Shown here one piece after another: positions 36,414-45,279 of a stretch of 64,000 bases of DNA (positions are counted from its first letter, which is position 1; every line of letters starts with the position of its first letter). The DNA lies in the NCBI RefSeq assembly GCF_022568775.1, contig NZ_JAKZHW010000001.1, positions 1,364,001 to 1,428,000 of the forward strand, written 5' to 3'. The notes beneath the pieces were generated by a model, which saw only the letters and a list, made by a program, of their open reading frames with translations, was not told the origin of the DNA and did no database searches. The position numbers and the translations under genes were made by a program. Origin of the DNA: Sphingomonas telluris. Lineage in GTDB: Bacteria > Pseudomonadota > Alphaproteobacteria > Sphingomonadales > Sphingomonadaceae.

Positions 36414-38857
36414 CGGACGTCGTTCTGCAGGCGCCTGTCCGCGGCTGGCTGACGCCGCTGGAAGAAGTGCCCGATCCGGTTTTCGCAGAGCGAATGATGG
36501 GCGATGGTCTGGCGATCGACCCGCTCGAAAACCTGATCCGCGCTCCGGCGGACGCGACCGTCATTTCGATCCCCGACACGGCTCACGCCGTAACGCTGCG
36601 CCTGGCGAACGGGGCCGAGCTGCTCATTCACATCGGGCTTGAGACCGTGGCCCTCGGAGGGAAGGGCTTCCGCGCACTTTGCGTGGCCGGGGAAGTCGTC
36701 AAGGCAGGCGATCCGCTTATCGAGTTCGATCTTGCAGCAGTCGCTGCGGTAGCGAAGAGCCTCGTCACGCCCCTGATCGTCGCGAACGAGGGGTTCGACC
36801 TGACCCCGGATCGGCTGTCGAGACCGGTGAGAAACGGCGAACCGATTGCGACGGTTCGCGGCGTTGCCAATGCGTCGGCACTGTCGGCGGAAGGAGAGAC
36901 GTACGAGCGCTCCGTACGCGTCGACGCTGCGAACGGACTTCATGCGCGGCCTGCTGCGCGGATTGCGGCGCTGGTCAAATCCTTTCCCGCCGACGTCAGC
37001 GTCGCCCGCGCCGATCGCACAGCGAACGCGAAGAGCGTCGTCGCGCTGATGGGGCTCGGAGTTCGCCAAGGCGACGAGCTGCGCATCATCGGCCGAGGAT
37101 CGCAAGGACAAGCCGCGGCGGATGCCGTCGTCGCGCTCATCGAAGCGGGGCTCGGCGAAGAACAAAGCGGAGCGGCGTTGCCGGTTCATGCCCGTCGAGG
37201 CGGGGCCGTTTGCGCATCGCCTGGTCTCGCCGTCGGGACGATCGTCCAATTCCGCGCTGCGGACCTCACGGTCGAACGGGACGGGAAAGGCCTCGCTCGG
37301 GAGCGCGAGCTGCTCGCCAATGCACTGAACTCGGTGCGAGGCTCGCTGAGCGGAGACAGTGCGGTCGAGGCAGGGCTCGCCGAAGCCCATCTCGAGCTGC
37401 TCGAAGATCCGGAACTCAACGGCGCTGCAGCGCGCCAGATCGCGGAAGGCCGCAGCGCTGGATTTGCCTGGCGTGTCGCCTGCGAAGCTGCGCGCGAGAC
37501 GCTGCGCGCGACCGGCGACGCTTTGCTGATGGAACGCGCCGCTGACCTGCTCGATATCGAGCGACGCGTGATCGCGCTCCTGACAGGCGACGCAGGATCG
37601 GCGTCTGTCGACCTTCCGGCTGAAGCGCTCATTGTTGCGCCGGATCTCCTTCCCTCGGAATTCCTCGCGCTCGATCGTAGCCGACTCGCGGGCATCTGCA
37701 CAGCGGAGGGCGGCCCCACCTCTCACGTGGCGATCCTAGCGGCGTCTGCTGGCATTCCGATGCTCGCGGCCGCGGGTCCAAGCGTCCTTCAATTGCCCGA
37801 GGGCAGCGTGGCCATACTTGACGCGGAGCGGTGCATTCTGGAAGCGCCGCCTTCGCCGGAACGGCTTCAAGACGCGCGCGCCGAGGTCGAGGAGCGCCGC
37901 AACAGGCGTTCGGCCGAAGTCGAGCGCGCCCAGGAACTTTGCTTCACCGCCGACGGCGCGCGGATCGAGGTTTTCGCCAATCTCGCTTCGGCTGCCGAGG
38001 CGAGTTCGGCGGTAAGAGCCGGCGCAGAAGGCTGCGGCTTGCTTCGTACGGAATTCCTTTTCCTCGGACGGGACAGCGCGCCCGATGAAGAGGAGCAGCG
38101 CGCCGCCTATGCCAAAATCGCGGCAGCTCTCGACGGCCGACCGTTGATCGTGCGGACGATTGACATCGGCGCCGATAAGCAAGTCTCGTACCTAGGCGTT
38201 CCACGAGAGGAGAATCCGGCGCTGGGCCTGCGCGGCGTTCGCCTCAACCTTGCCCGGCCCGAACTGCTGCAGACCCAATTGCGCGCCGTGCTGCGGGCGG
38301 TTCCCACGGAACAGCTGCGCATCATGCTGCCGATGATCGCGGACGTGTCCGAGCTTCTCGAGGCCCGCGCGGCGCTCGAGGAGGCGCAACGGTCGGTAGG
38401 CGTAACAGACAGGGTTTCGCTAGGCATCATGATTGAAACGCCCGCTTCGGCGATGCTGGCGCGCGAGCTTGCTGCCGAGGCCGACTTCCTGTCCGTCGGG
38501 ACGAACGACCTGACCCAATATACGCTGGCAGCGGACCGCACGAACGCGGGCGTTTCGGGGATGATCGATGCATTTCATCCGGCTGTGCTGCGGCTCATAG
38601 ACTGCGCTGGCGAAGGCGCGGCCGCACACGGTCGGTGCCTCGCCGTTTGCGGCGGCCTTGCTTCGGATCCTTTGGCGGCCGCCCTGCTCATCGGTCTCGG
38701 CGTGACCGAGCTCTCTGCAGCCCCCGCCGCAATACCCGCGGTGAAGGCAGTCGTACGTGGGTTGCGCACGGACCAGTGCCGGAAAGTCGCGAAGCGCGCT
38801 TGCGCGGCTGCATCCGCGGCAGAAGTGCGCGCCGTTGCGGCGGAGGCGCTCTCATGA
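36410..38857 (+). CDS. Fused PTS EIIA(Glc)-HPr-Enzyme I phosphotransferase
   Basis: An 815-residue fusion carrying all soluble PTS steps. EIIA (residues 1-~150) has the phospho-His in ELLIHIGLETVALGGKGF. HPr (about 165-250) has NGLHARPAARIAALV. Enzyme I (about 265-815) has the His motif GGPTSHVAILAASAGIP, the PEP-binding region LRTEFLFLGRD and GTNDLTQYTLAADR, and Cys in the final VCGGLASDP. It transfers phosphate from PEP to NagE. The fusion is typical of GlcNAc-dedicated PTS systems in Xanthomonas, Caulobacter and sphingomonads. Coupled by ATGA at both ends. Confidence 0.95.
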   Translation: MTDVVLQAPVRGWLTPLEEVPDPVFAERMMGDGLAIDPLENLIRAPADATVISIPDTAHAVTLRLANGAELLIHIGLETVALGGKGFRALCVAGEVVKAGDPLIEFDLAAVAAVAKSLVTPLIVANEGFDLTPDRLSRPVRNGEPIATVRGVANASALSAEGETYERSVRVDAANGLHARPAARIAALVKSFPADVSVARADRTANAKSVVALMGLGVRQGDELRIIGRGSQGQAAADAVVALIEAGLGEEQSGAALPVHARRGGAVCASPGLAVGTIVQFRAADLTVERDGKGLARERELLANALNSVRGSLSGDSAVEAGLAEAHLELLEDPELNGAAARQIAEGRSAGFAWRVACEAARETLRATGDALLMERAADLLDIERRVIALLTGDAGSASVDLPAEALIVAPDLLPSEFLALDRSRLAGICTAEGGPTSHVAILAASAGIPMLAAAGPSVLQLPEGSVAILDAERCILEAPPSPERLQDARAEVEERRNRRSAEVERAQELCFTADGARIEVFANLASAAEASSAVRAGAEGCGLLRTEFLFLGRDSAPDEEEQRAAYAKIAAALDGRPLIVRTIDIGADKQVSYLGVPREENPALGLRGVRLNLARPELLQTQLRAVLRAVPTEQLRIMLPMIADVSELLEARAALEEAQRSVGVTDRVSLGIMIETPASAMLARELAAEADFLSVGTNDLTQYTLAADRTNAGVSGMIDAFHPAVLRLIDCAGEGAAAHGRCLAVCGGLASDPLAAALLIGLGVTELSAAPAAIPAVKAVVRGLRTDQCRKVAKRACAAASAAEVRAVAAEALS

Positions 38858-40536
38858 GGCTTAACGTCGAAAAGCTGCAGCCGCTCGGCCGCGCGCTGAT
38901 GCTGCCGATCGCCGTCCTGCCGATCGCCGCGCTACTGCTGCGTCTTGGCCAGGCTGACATGCTCGACGTCCCGTTCATTGCGGCCGCCGGCAACGCCATC
39001 TTCTCCAACCTGGGCCTGCTGTTCGCCGCCGGCGTCGCGGTAGGTCTTGCGCGCGAAAATCATGGCGCTGCAGCGCTTGCCGGAGTGGTCGCCTATGTCG
39101 TCGCCACTGAGGGGGCGAAGGCGTTGCTGCAGCTCCCGCCGGACATTGCAGGAAACAGTGACCTCGAGCAGGCCGCCTGGCGAGCGAAGGAAATCTCCAA
39201 GCTGAGTGTGCCCGCCGGTATCCTTTCCGGCATCGTGGCGGGGCTGCTGTACAACCGCTTCGCGAACATCAAGCTGCCGGATTATCTGGCGTTCTTCGCG
39301 GGCCGACGCTTCGTCCCGATCGTCGCGGGCTTCGCCGGAATCATCGGGGCGGTGCTGTTCGGGTACGGATTCCCGTGGTTCGAGTCAGGCGTCGACACCC
39401 TGAGCCACTGGGTCGTGAGCGCCGGGCCCATCGGCCTGTTCCTCTACGGCGTGCTCAACCGGCTGCTGCTGATCACCGGGTTGCATCACATCCTGAACAA
39501 CATCGCCTGGTTCCTGCTGGGCGATTACAACGGGGCAACGGGCGACCTGAAGCGCTTCTTCGCCGGCGATCCGGCCGCCGGCGGCTTCATGTCCGGCTTC
39601 TTCCCAGTGATGATGTTCGGGCTCCCGGCCGCGTGCCTGGCAATGTACCGCAACGCCTTTCCGGAACGGCGGAAGGCGGTTGGCGGCATCTTGCTCAGCG
39701 TTGCCCTGACATCGCTCCTCACCGGCGTCACGGAGCCGATCGAGTTCCTGTTCATCTTCCTCGCGCCGCTGTTGTTCGTCATCCACGCGGTGCTGACCGG
39801 CCTGTCCATGGTGATCATGGACGCGCTCGGGGTGAAGCTCGGCTTCGGCTTTTCCGCCGGCCTCTTCGACTATTTGCTCAACTACGGCCTCGCGACGCGG
39901 CCGTTACTGCTCCTGCCCGTCGGCGTGGCCTACGGCCTCGTTTACTACGCGGCGTTCAGTTGGTGCATCCGCAGGTTCAACCTCGCGACGCCAGGCCGTG
40001 AGCCGTCGAGCGCCATCGCATCGGCAGCGCCAATAGAAGACGGCAGTCGCGGACAGCAGTTCGTCACTGCCTTGGGCGGCGCGTCCAATCTCAAGTCCAT
40101 CGACGCCTGCACCACACGCCTGCGGTTAAGCCTCAAAAACACCTTAGCGATCGACGAGCCCGCACTCCGCGTCCTCGGAGCGCGTGGGATCGTGCGGCCC
40201 GGTGGGCAAGCGCTGCAGGTTGTGCTTGGCCCCATTGCCGATCAGGTTGCCAGCGAAATGCGATCCGCGGCGTCGGGACGTTCAACCGGTGGCGCCGCGT
40301 CGATCCGAGAAGCAGTCCAGCCCGCCGGCGTTCGCCGGATCCGCAGTTGCGGCGGCCGTATCATCGTCGAAGTCGAAGACCCCTCGAAGCTCATTTCTGC
40401 AGAGCTCGATCGGCAGCCGCGCGGCTGGGTCCTGATCGGAACCGAAGTTCAGATCATCATCGGCCCTGACGCGGAGACGATCATGAATGAGTTGATCGAC
40501 GTCAGCGAGCGGCCTGAGGGCAGACGCGCGCACTAG
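38854..40536 (+). CDS. nagE: PTS N-acetylglucosamine permease EIICB, with a second EIIB-like tail
   Basis: A 560-residue inner-membrane transporter that imports and phosphorylates GlcNAc. EIIC (residues 1-~380, ten hydrophobic segments) begins LQPLGRALMLPIAVLPIAALLLRLG and contains GLHHILNNIAWF and ITGVTEPIEFLFIFLAP-type segments. An EIIB domain follows with the phospho-Cys in SIDACTTRLRLSL. The last ~75 residues (RRIRSCGGRIIVEVEDPSKL through IIIGPDAETIMNEL) look like a second, degenerate EIIB copy. EIIA is supplied by the upstream fusion protein. Last gene of the plus-strand nag operon. Confidence 0.94.
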   Translation: MRLNVEKLQPLGRALMLPIAVLPIAALLLRLGQADMLDVPFIAAAGNAIFSNLGLLFAAGVAVGLARENHGAAALAGVVAYVVATEGAKALLQLPPDIAGNSDLEQAAWRAKEISKLSVPAGILSGIVAGLLYNRFANIKLPDYLAFFAGRRFVPIVAGFAGIIGAVLFGYGFPWFESGVDTLSHWVVSAGPIGLFLYGVLNRLLLITGLHHILNNIAWFLLGDYNGATGDLKRFFAGDPAAGGFMSGFFPVMMFGLPAACLAMYRNAFPERRKAVGGILLSVALTSLLTGVTEPIEFLFIFLAPLLFVIHAVLTGLSMVIMDALGVKLGFGFSAGLFDYLLNYGLATRPLLLLPVGVAYGLVYYAAFSWCIRRFNLATPGREPSSAIASAAPIEDGSRGQQFVTALGGASNLKSIDACTTRLRLSLKNTLAIDEPALRVLGARGIVRPGGQALQVVLGPIADQVASEMRSAASGRSTGGAASIREAVQPAGVRRIRSCGGRIIVEVEDPSKLISAELDRQPRGWVLIGTEVQIIIGPDAETIMNELIDVSERPEGRRAH

Positions 40537-40604
40537 ATCTACGGCAGGCGCGCCGACCGGCGATCGCCTGACACTATGAACAGAAACGGGCAGAACAAGG
40601 GATT

Positions 40605-40690
40605 GAAAGTGGACTTTCGCTCCTAGCGTCCGGTTTGGGGCGAAAGCTGCACCGCGCTGACGGCAGGAATGGGTGGAGAGCGGACGCTAG
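40605..40690. repeat. Palindromic intergenic element
   Basis: GAAAGTGGACTTTC (perfect 6-bp arms, 40605-40618) is followed by CTAGCGTCCG at 40623-40632 and its exact inverse CGGACGCTAG at 40681-40690. A further TAGTGTCCGCGTTAGCG-like piece occurs near 40737. The arrangement resembles short palindromic intergenic repeats common in sphingomonads. With the hydrolase remnant and repeat copy 2, it accounts for most of the ~600-base gene-free gap 40537-41132. Confidence 0.5.
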
Positions 40691-40777
40691 TGCAATACGC
40701 TGGTCAGGGTACCCTTTTAGCCAACTCCGAAACTCTAGTGTCCGCGTTAGCGGCCGCTCCGGCTTGGCCCAGATGCT

Positions 40778-40873
40778 TCATGTAAACGGTACCAGCTTAT
40801 CCAGCGCGATCTTTACGGGCTCCGGCTTGTCGTAGAGGTCGTAGTGTGACCAGCCTTCGCGACGTCGCCCCAT
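40778..40873 (-). pseudogene. C-terminal remnant of an alpha/beta hydrolase
   Basis: A 31-codon frame whose sequence GWSHYDLYDKPEPVKIALDKLVPF matches in pattern the last helix of alpha/beta hydrolases, with the catalytic-His segment (H-Y-x-L-Y) and helix after it. The rest of the enzyme is missing upstream. An ATG and a purine-rich stretch happen to precede it, but 31 residues cannot make the fold, so it is most likely debris left by a deletion next to repeat copy 2. Confidence 0.55.
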
Positions 40874-40939
40874 TCCTCTTCACCCAAGTTTCACCCAAAC
40901 AGAGCTTAAGGTCTGAGCTCGCGAAAGCATGGCTTTATA

Positions 40940-41125
40940 AGGGAGAAAATGGTGGGCGTGGCAAGGATTGAACTTGCGACCCCTGCGATGTCAACACGAG
41001 CAGCCTCAGCTAACCTGTTGATTTTTAGCAGTTCTGCATTGGCAAAAGGGCCGCTTTGACCAATGAAACCGCGATTCGACAACGGTTCGGGTTCAACTTG
41101 AACTAGTCGAACACTGCAGGTGCAA
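40940..41125 (-). repeat. Dispersed tRNA-Val-linked repeat, copy 2
   Basis: The best-preserved copy. It contains the tRNA-Val 3' half (40950-40994), then the segment shared almost identically with copies 3 and 4 (CTGCGATGTCAACACGAGC onward to TAACCTGTTGATTTTT), a variable ~45-base middle, and GCGATTCGACAACGG with the palindrome GTTCAACTTGAAC and CGAACACTGCAGGTG. It separates the nag regulon from the NO/oxygen module. Confidence 0.85.
40950..40994 (-). pseudogene. 3' half of a tRNA-Val(GAC) gene
   Basis: Read on the minus strand it starts with the anticodon loop TTGACAT (anticodon GAC). It continues through the anticodon-stem 3' side CGCAG, a T-arm with GTTCAATCC, the acceptor 3' strand and CCA, exactly 45 nt as expected for the 3' half. 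The sequence upstream cannot form the matching acceptor, D-stem or anticodon-stem 5' sides, so this is a fragment. tRNA 3' halves of this kind are typical traces of site-specific integration. Confidence 0.75.
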
Positions 41126-41132
41126 ACCCCCG

Positions 41133-42404
41133 TTACAGCTTCGAGCGATCGACCGGATTCCACGCCGCGGGCTCCACATTCCTGCGGAGCAAGCGCAATC
41201 CCAAACCGGCTCCACTGCCGACGGCAATCGCAATCGTAAGGTTGCTAACTACCGTCAAGATCATTGTCATGAAGAACAGCGCGCGGTCCCCCGCAGGAAG
41301 GCTCATGCGTTCAGACCACCGTGCGGGTTCGCTCATCAACCAAGCTGTCACGATGAGCAAGGCGGCGAGCGCCGGCATGGTCAAATAGCCCGCGAGTGGT
41401 GCGGCAGCGATGACCACCAGAAGGATCGTGACTGCGTGCACAATGCCGGCCATTGGAGTGCGTCCACCAGCGCGCACGTTAGTAGCCGTTCTTGCGATCG
41501 CGCCGGTCGCCGGCAGCCCTCCGAACAGAGGTGAGACGATGTTTGCGGCGCCTTGAGCGAGGAGTTCCGCATTAGAGCGGTGACTGCCCTCGATCATCCG
41601 GTCCGCCACGATAGCAGAGAGGAGTGACTCAACGGCTGCTAGGAAGGCTATCAAGAAGGCAGAGGGCAGCAGCTCGCCGATACGTGCAATGCTCACATGC
41701 GGGATGTGAGGCGGCGGCAGCCCAGCAGGAAGCGCGCCGAATCGAGAGTAGATGGTGTCCACCGGCATTGGGATCAGCGCTACCGCCGCAGAAGCGGCAG
41801 CGATCACAAGCAGTGAGCCGGGAAACCACGGAATGCGACGGCGCAGCAGGGCGATGCCGGCCATTGCGACAATACCCACGACCACTGCCGAGGAATTTAC
41901 TTGTCCGCGTGCGGCCCAGAGAGCCGGTAAGCCATGGATGAGATCGGCGGGCACTTTGATGGCCGAGAGGCCGAGCAGATCCTTCAGCTGACTGACGCCT
42001 ATGATGAGCGCAATGCCGACGGTAAAACCCTCGATCACCGGCTCGGGAACAAGCAAAATGAACCGGCCGGCCCTCACGAGACCCCCCGCTACAAGTATGA
42101 AGCCGGCAAGGAACGTCGCGAGCAGCAGCCCATCGAAACCGAACTGGGCGATGACTCCGGCTACTACGACGATGAAGGCACCCGTCGGGCCACCGATTTG
42201 CACCTTGCTCCCACCCAACAATGAGATGAGGAAGCCGCCAATGATTGCGGTGACAAGCCCCGCTTGCGGAGTTGCGCCGGAGGCGATCGCAATTGCGATG
42301 CTGAGTGGGAGCGCGACGAGTGCGACTGTAATTCCCGCGAGCGCGTCGCCGAAGAAGAGGCGCCAAGAGTAGTCTTTCAGCGTTGTTAGAAGCTTGGGTT
42401 TCAT
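41133..42404 (-). CDS. SulP-family anion transporter without STAS domain
   Basis: A 423-residue inner-membrane protein of the SLC26/SulP family: DALAGITVALVALPLSIAIAIASGATPQAGL, GGSKVQIGGPTGAFIVVVAGV and PATGAIARTATNVRAGGRTPMAG are diagnostic. About ten to twelve hydrophobic segments are present. The usual C-terminal STAS domain is absent; the protein ends soon after the last helix (GLGLRLLRRNVEPAAW). Substrate could be sulfate, bicarbonate or another anion. The stop lies only a few bases from the end of repeat copy 2. Confidence 0.9.
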   Translation of the reverse strand: MKPKLLTTLKDYSWRLFFGDALAGITVALVALPLSIAIAIASGATPQAGLVTAIIGGFLISLLGGSKVQIGGPTGAFIVVVAGVIAQFGFDGLLLATFLAGFILVAGGLVRAGRFILLVPEPVIEGFTVGIALIIGVSQLKDLLGLSAIKVPADLIHGLPALWAARGQVNSSAVVVGIVAMAGIALLRRRIPWFPGSLLVIAAASAAVALIPMPVDTIYSRFGALPAGLPPPHIPHVSIARIGELLPSAFLIAFLAAVESLLSAIVADRMIEGSHRSNAELLAQGAANIVSPLFGGLPATGAIARTATNVRAGGRTPMAGIVHAVTILLVVIAAAPLAGYLTMPALAALLIVTAWLMSEPARWSERMSLPAGDRALFFMTMILTVVSNLTIAIAVGSGAGLGLRLLRRNVEPAAWNPVDRSKL

Positions 42405-42495
42405 CGCGTCCCGACCGTCGAGCTGACCGCATTCAACGACGCGGACGACTTTGTGTCACTCGATTCTTATGGACGTCAAATGCCGGACCACGTTG

Positions 42496-42954
42496 TCATG
42501 GTCTGGCCGGCTCATCCGCATCGATCGTCACCGTCTCGGTGTGGCCGAGGCCCTGACTATAATCGAGCACTGAGAGATGCTTGCAGTCGGCTGCCATCGT
42601 CGCGACCTCCGCATCTTCGGGCGGCGCGAGGTCCGTAAGGTTGGGGTGCCGCTTCGCCAGAAGCTCCCACGCACGGCTGCGTTCGGCGAGGTCCATGACT
42701 TCGCGAACCGTGCAACCCGCATAGACAGCCGTGATGTCGCGCAGCTGTCCAGGTTCGCGAGCTACCGTGATCGCCACGCGGTTCTCGTGTGCGATGTTTT
42801 CGAACTTCTGGCTGGTGCGATAGATCAGGAAATAAACGCAGAATCCTCGGTTCGCGTAGCCCACAATCGTGGCTTGAGGCCACCCATCCGGCCGCACCGT
42901 TGCGATCGTCATGATCCGGTTCGCGTTCAGGATTTCAAGCGCAGGCTGTTCCAT
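42496..42954 (-). CDS. Pyridoxamine 5'-phosphate oxidase-like flavin-binding protein
   Basis: A 152-residue split-barrel protein from the ATG at 42954. The N-terminus is typical of the PNPOx-like superfamily (ILNANRIMTIATVRPDGWPQATIVGYANRGFCVYFLIYRTSQKFENI). These proteins bind FMN, F420 or haem; the exact reaction is unknown. It lies between the SulP transporter and the alternative oxidase on the same strand, so it may belong to the same stress-response unit. A longer N-terminal frame was rejected because the family begins at this methionine. Confidence 0.85.
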   Translation of the reverse strand: MEQPALEILNANRIMTIATVRPDGWPQATIVGYANRGFCVYFLIYRTSQKFENIAHENRVAITVAREPGQLRDITAVYAGCTVREVMDLAERSRAWELLAKRHPNLTDLAPPEDAEVATMAADCKHLSVLDYSQGLGHTETVTIDADEPARP

Positions 42955-43027
42955 CCAAAAGCTCCCACAACCGGCGTTGTATAGCAGACTCCGGGGCGAC
43001 GGGACGATTTCGTGTCGCCCCTGCCCG

Positions 43028-43717
43028 TCACGCAGCGCGCTTCCATTGAGGCTGCAGTTCATTGTGCTGCGGGCAGGGCGCCACAGCACCCTGAGGAAGG
43101 CCAGCGAGCTCGTTCGCAAAACCGTGGTTCACATCGCGGTGGTGCGCCTCATCTGCGCGGACGACCAGCACAACATCGCGGAGCCTGGCATCGGCCGGAA
43201 GGCCCCAGTAGCGCTTTGCAAGCTCCGGCGCCGGCACGTTTTCGGAGCGGCCCTCATCAATCTCAGCCAGATAGTGTGTGTAGCTGATGACCGCCTCCTC
43301 CTCGAAATAGCCAACAACGCGGTGAGCGGTCTTCGAACTGACCAGGTAAAGAGCGAAGAAGAAGCAGTAGAAGACCCACTGGACCCCGATGATGACAGCG
43401 CGCTCGAACAGCGTCGGCTGGCTGATCTCAATGAAGGTCATCAGGTGCATGCGCTCATTCTCGGCTTCGTCCATGAGCGTGCGAATCCAACCTTTGTCGT
43501 CGCACATGCGACGCAGGCAGTGGAGGTGATTGATGGTCGCGCCGACCATTCCAGGAACCGCGGCGACGGTCTCCAGCACGACGGCGCGATGGCCGTAGCG
43601 CTCGGCGAAGAAGGTGTCAGCGGTCCAGCGAAGCAGCTTGGTGAAGCCATAGGCTACGCGGTCCGAAAGGCCTTTGGGCTGATGATGAACCGAGAGGTCG
43701 ATGAAGGGGGCAGTCAT
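43028..43717 (-). CDS. aox: Alternative oxidase (cyanide- and NO-resistant quinol oxidase)
   Basis: A 229-residue di-iron quinol oxidase. The four iron-ligand motifs of the AOX family are all visible: [31 protein letters not shown] and [11 protein letters not shown]. Two hydrophobic helices ([20 protein letters not shown] region) fit interfacial membrane attachment. It passes electrons from quinol to oxygen without pumping protons and is insensitive to NO and cyanide. The ATG at 43717 has GGAG six bases upstream. Company of nitric oxide reductase and NnrS points to respiration under NO stress. Confidence 0.96.
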   Translation of the reverse strand: MTAPFIDLSVHHQPKGLSDRVAYGFTKLLRWTADTFFAERYGHRAVVLETVAAVPGMVGATINHLHCLRRMCDDKGWIRTLMDEAENERMHLMTFIEISQPTLFERAVIIGVQWVFYCFFFALYLVSSKTAHRVVGYFEEEAVISYTHYLAEIDEGRSENVPAPELAKRYWGLPADARLRDVVLVVRADEAHHRDVNHGFANELAGLPQGAVAPCPQHNELQPQWKRAA

Positions 43718-43858
43718 GTTCAACTCCTTTTACTCGAGCGGCGGCCAATGACCGTTGCTGCGGGGCATGTAGAATCCGCTGCTCAACGCCCCTATCCGTA
43801 ATGTTCCGTAAGCCGGTTGCGTCGAAATGCGCTGACCGCCACTGCGCAACCGAGCGCG

Positions 43859-44011
43859 TCAGCGGGCCCTGCCTGCATGACCCTCGACATCTTCGATTGC
43901 GCGATCAATGACGCGCAGAGAGCGCTGCCTTCCCTCGGCTTCAACTCTGCGACGATAGCGCTCGAGCCGGCGCGCGAGGTCCGCACTGCCGGGTTTGCGT
44001 TCATCGCTCAT
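43859..44011 (-). CDS. Possible small charged helical protein
   Basis: A 50-residue frame (MSDERKPGSADLARRLERYRRR...) lies between aox and fixL. Its composition favours one long amphipathic, basic/acidic helix. Another in-frame ATG lies at 44032. No strong ribosome binding site precedes either start, so the call is tentative and no family is recognised. Confidence 0.4.
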   Translation of the reverse strand: MSDERKPGSADLARRLERYRRRVEAEGRQRSLRVIDRAIEDVEGHAGRAR

Positions 44012-44130
44012 GGTGCGGTCAGGCTTATCCATTCCGCTTCGCAGGTAGCGCGACGCGCTCACACTTTGGATAAGTAACTTTCCTAAGTGGCGTCGCAAAC
44101 GCGAAACTGCCTTTGGGCTCGTGCATTGCT

Positions 44131-45279
44131 ATGAGCCGTCACATGGATCAGCCAAGTTCCGAACAAGGGCCGGAAGCGGAAGCCCATCTGCGGTCTATTC
44201 TCGCCACCGTGCCGGACGCGATGGTTGTCATTGATGAGCATGGCAGCATTCTGTCATTCAGCGCCGCAGCCGAGAAAATGTTCGACTATCGGGAAGACGA
44301 AGTCGTTGGCCGAAATGTCAAGATGCTGATGCCGTCGCCAGACCGCGAGCGGCACGATCAGTATCTGACCAACTATCTCACGACCGGAAAGCGCAAGATC
44401 ATCGGCATCGGCCGCGTCACGACGGGGCTGCACCGCGACGGCAGCACTTTCCCGATGGAGCTTTCGGTTGGCGAAGCCTGGCTTGGGAAACGGCGCATCT
44501 TTACCGGCTTCATCCGCGACCTCACTGAACGACAGGAGACCCTGCTTCGTCTGCAGGACTTACAGTCGGAGCTCGCGCATGTGGGCCGTGTCAGCGAGAT
44601 GGGGACACTTGCTTCATCCCTGGCGCACGAGCTCAACCAGCCGCTCACGGCCGTAGCCACCTATTGCGAAAGCGCCCGCGATCTTCTTGAGAACGACCCA
44701 GATGCAGAGACTCTGGCGATGGTCAGAGAAGCGCTCGACGAAGCAGCAGAGCAGGCCGTGCGAGCGGGCCAAATCGTCCGACGGCTGCGCGATTTTATGA
44801 GCAACGGAGAAATGGAGAGGCGCGTCGAAAGTCTGCAACGCCTAATGAATGAGGCGAATGCGCTCGCCCTCGTCGGTTCTCGCGAGCACGGCATTGACGT
44901 TCAGCTGTCGCTGGATCCTCGTGCCGATCTGGTTTTCGTCGATCGCATCCAGGTTCAACAGGTCCTGGTCAATCTCATCCGTAATGCAATCGATGCCATG
45001 ATGGACAGCACGGTCCGTTGCCTGGCTATTCGCACCAGCCGTGAGGCGGACGACTTAGTTCGCGTCACTATCGAGGATACGGGCTCCGGCATCAACGAGG
45101 CGGTCGCGCCGCAACTCTTTCAGCCGTTTGTCACATCGAAGCAAAACGGCATGGGCATCGGCCTATCGATCTGCCGGACAATCGTAGAAGCACACGGCGG
45201 GCGGATCTGGTTCGAGCAGGGGTCGAATGGCGGCACGGCATTCCACTTCACGCTCCCAAGCGGAGACACAAAAGCATGA
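44131..45279 (+). CDS. fixL: Oxygen-sensing histidine kinase FixL
   Basis: A 382-residue sensor kinase. The PAS domain contains the haem-ligand region RERHDQYL (His75 expected as proximal ligand) and IIGIGRVTTGL with the distal Arg95, followed by FPMELSVGE and FTGFIRDLTERQ, closely matching rhizobial FixL. HisKA has the phospho-acceptor His166 in SSLAHELNQPL, and the HATPase has NLIRNAID, DTGSGI and GMGIGLSICRTIVEAHGG. There are no membrane helices, so it is a soluble form. In rhizobia, deoxy-FixL phosphorylates FixJ; haem can also bind NO. It overlaps fixJ by ATGA. Confidence 0.93.
   Translation: MSRHMDQPSSEQGPEAEAHLRSILATVPDAMVVIDEHGSILSFSAAAEKMFDYREDEVVGRNVKMLMPSPDRERHDQYLTNYLTTGKRKIIGIGRVTTGLHRDGSTFPMELSVGEAWLGKRRIFTGFIRDLTERQETLLRLQDLQSELAHVGRVSEMGTLASSLAHELNQPLTAVATYCESARDLLENDPDAETLAMVREALDEAAEQAVRAGQIVRRLRDFMSNGEMERRVESLQRLMNEANALALVGSREHGIDVQLSLDPRADLVFVDRIQVQQVLVNLIRNAIDAMMDSTVRCLAIRTSREADDLVRVTIEDTGSGINEAVAPQLFQPFVTSKQNGMGIGLSICRTIVEAHGGRIWFEQGSNGGTAFHFTLPSGDTKA

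Noticed and set aside
35900-37726. 608-residue minus-strand frame
   Set aside because: Arg-rich shadow opposite the hexosaminidase and PTS genes; no motifs, and both sense genes are certain.
40950-40994. Functional tRNA-Val gene
   Set aside because: Only the anticodon loop and 3' half match; the upstream sequence cannot complete the acceptor, D or anticodon stems.
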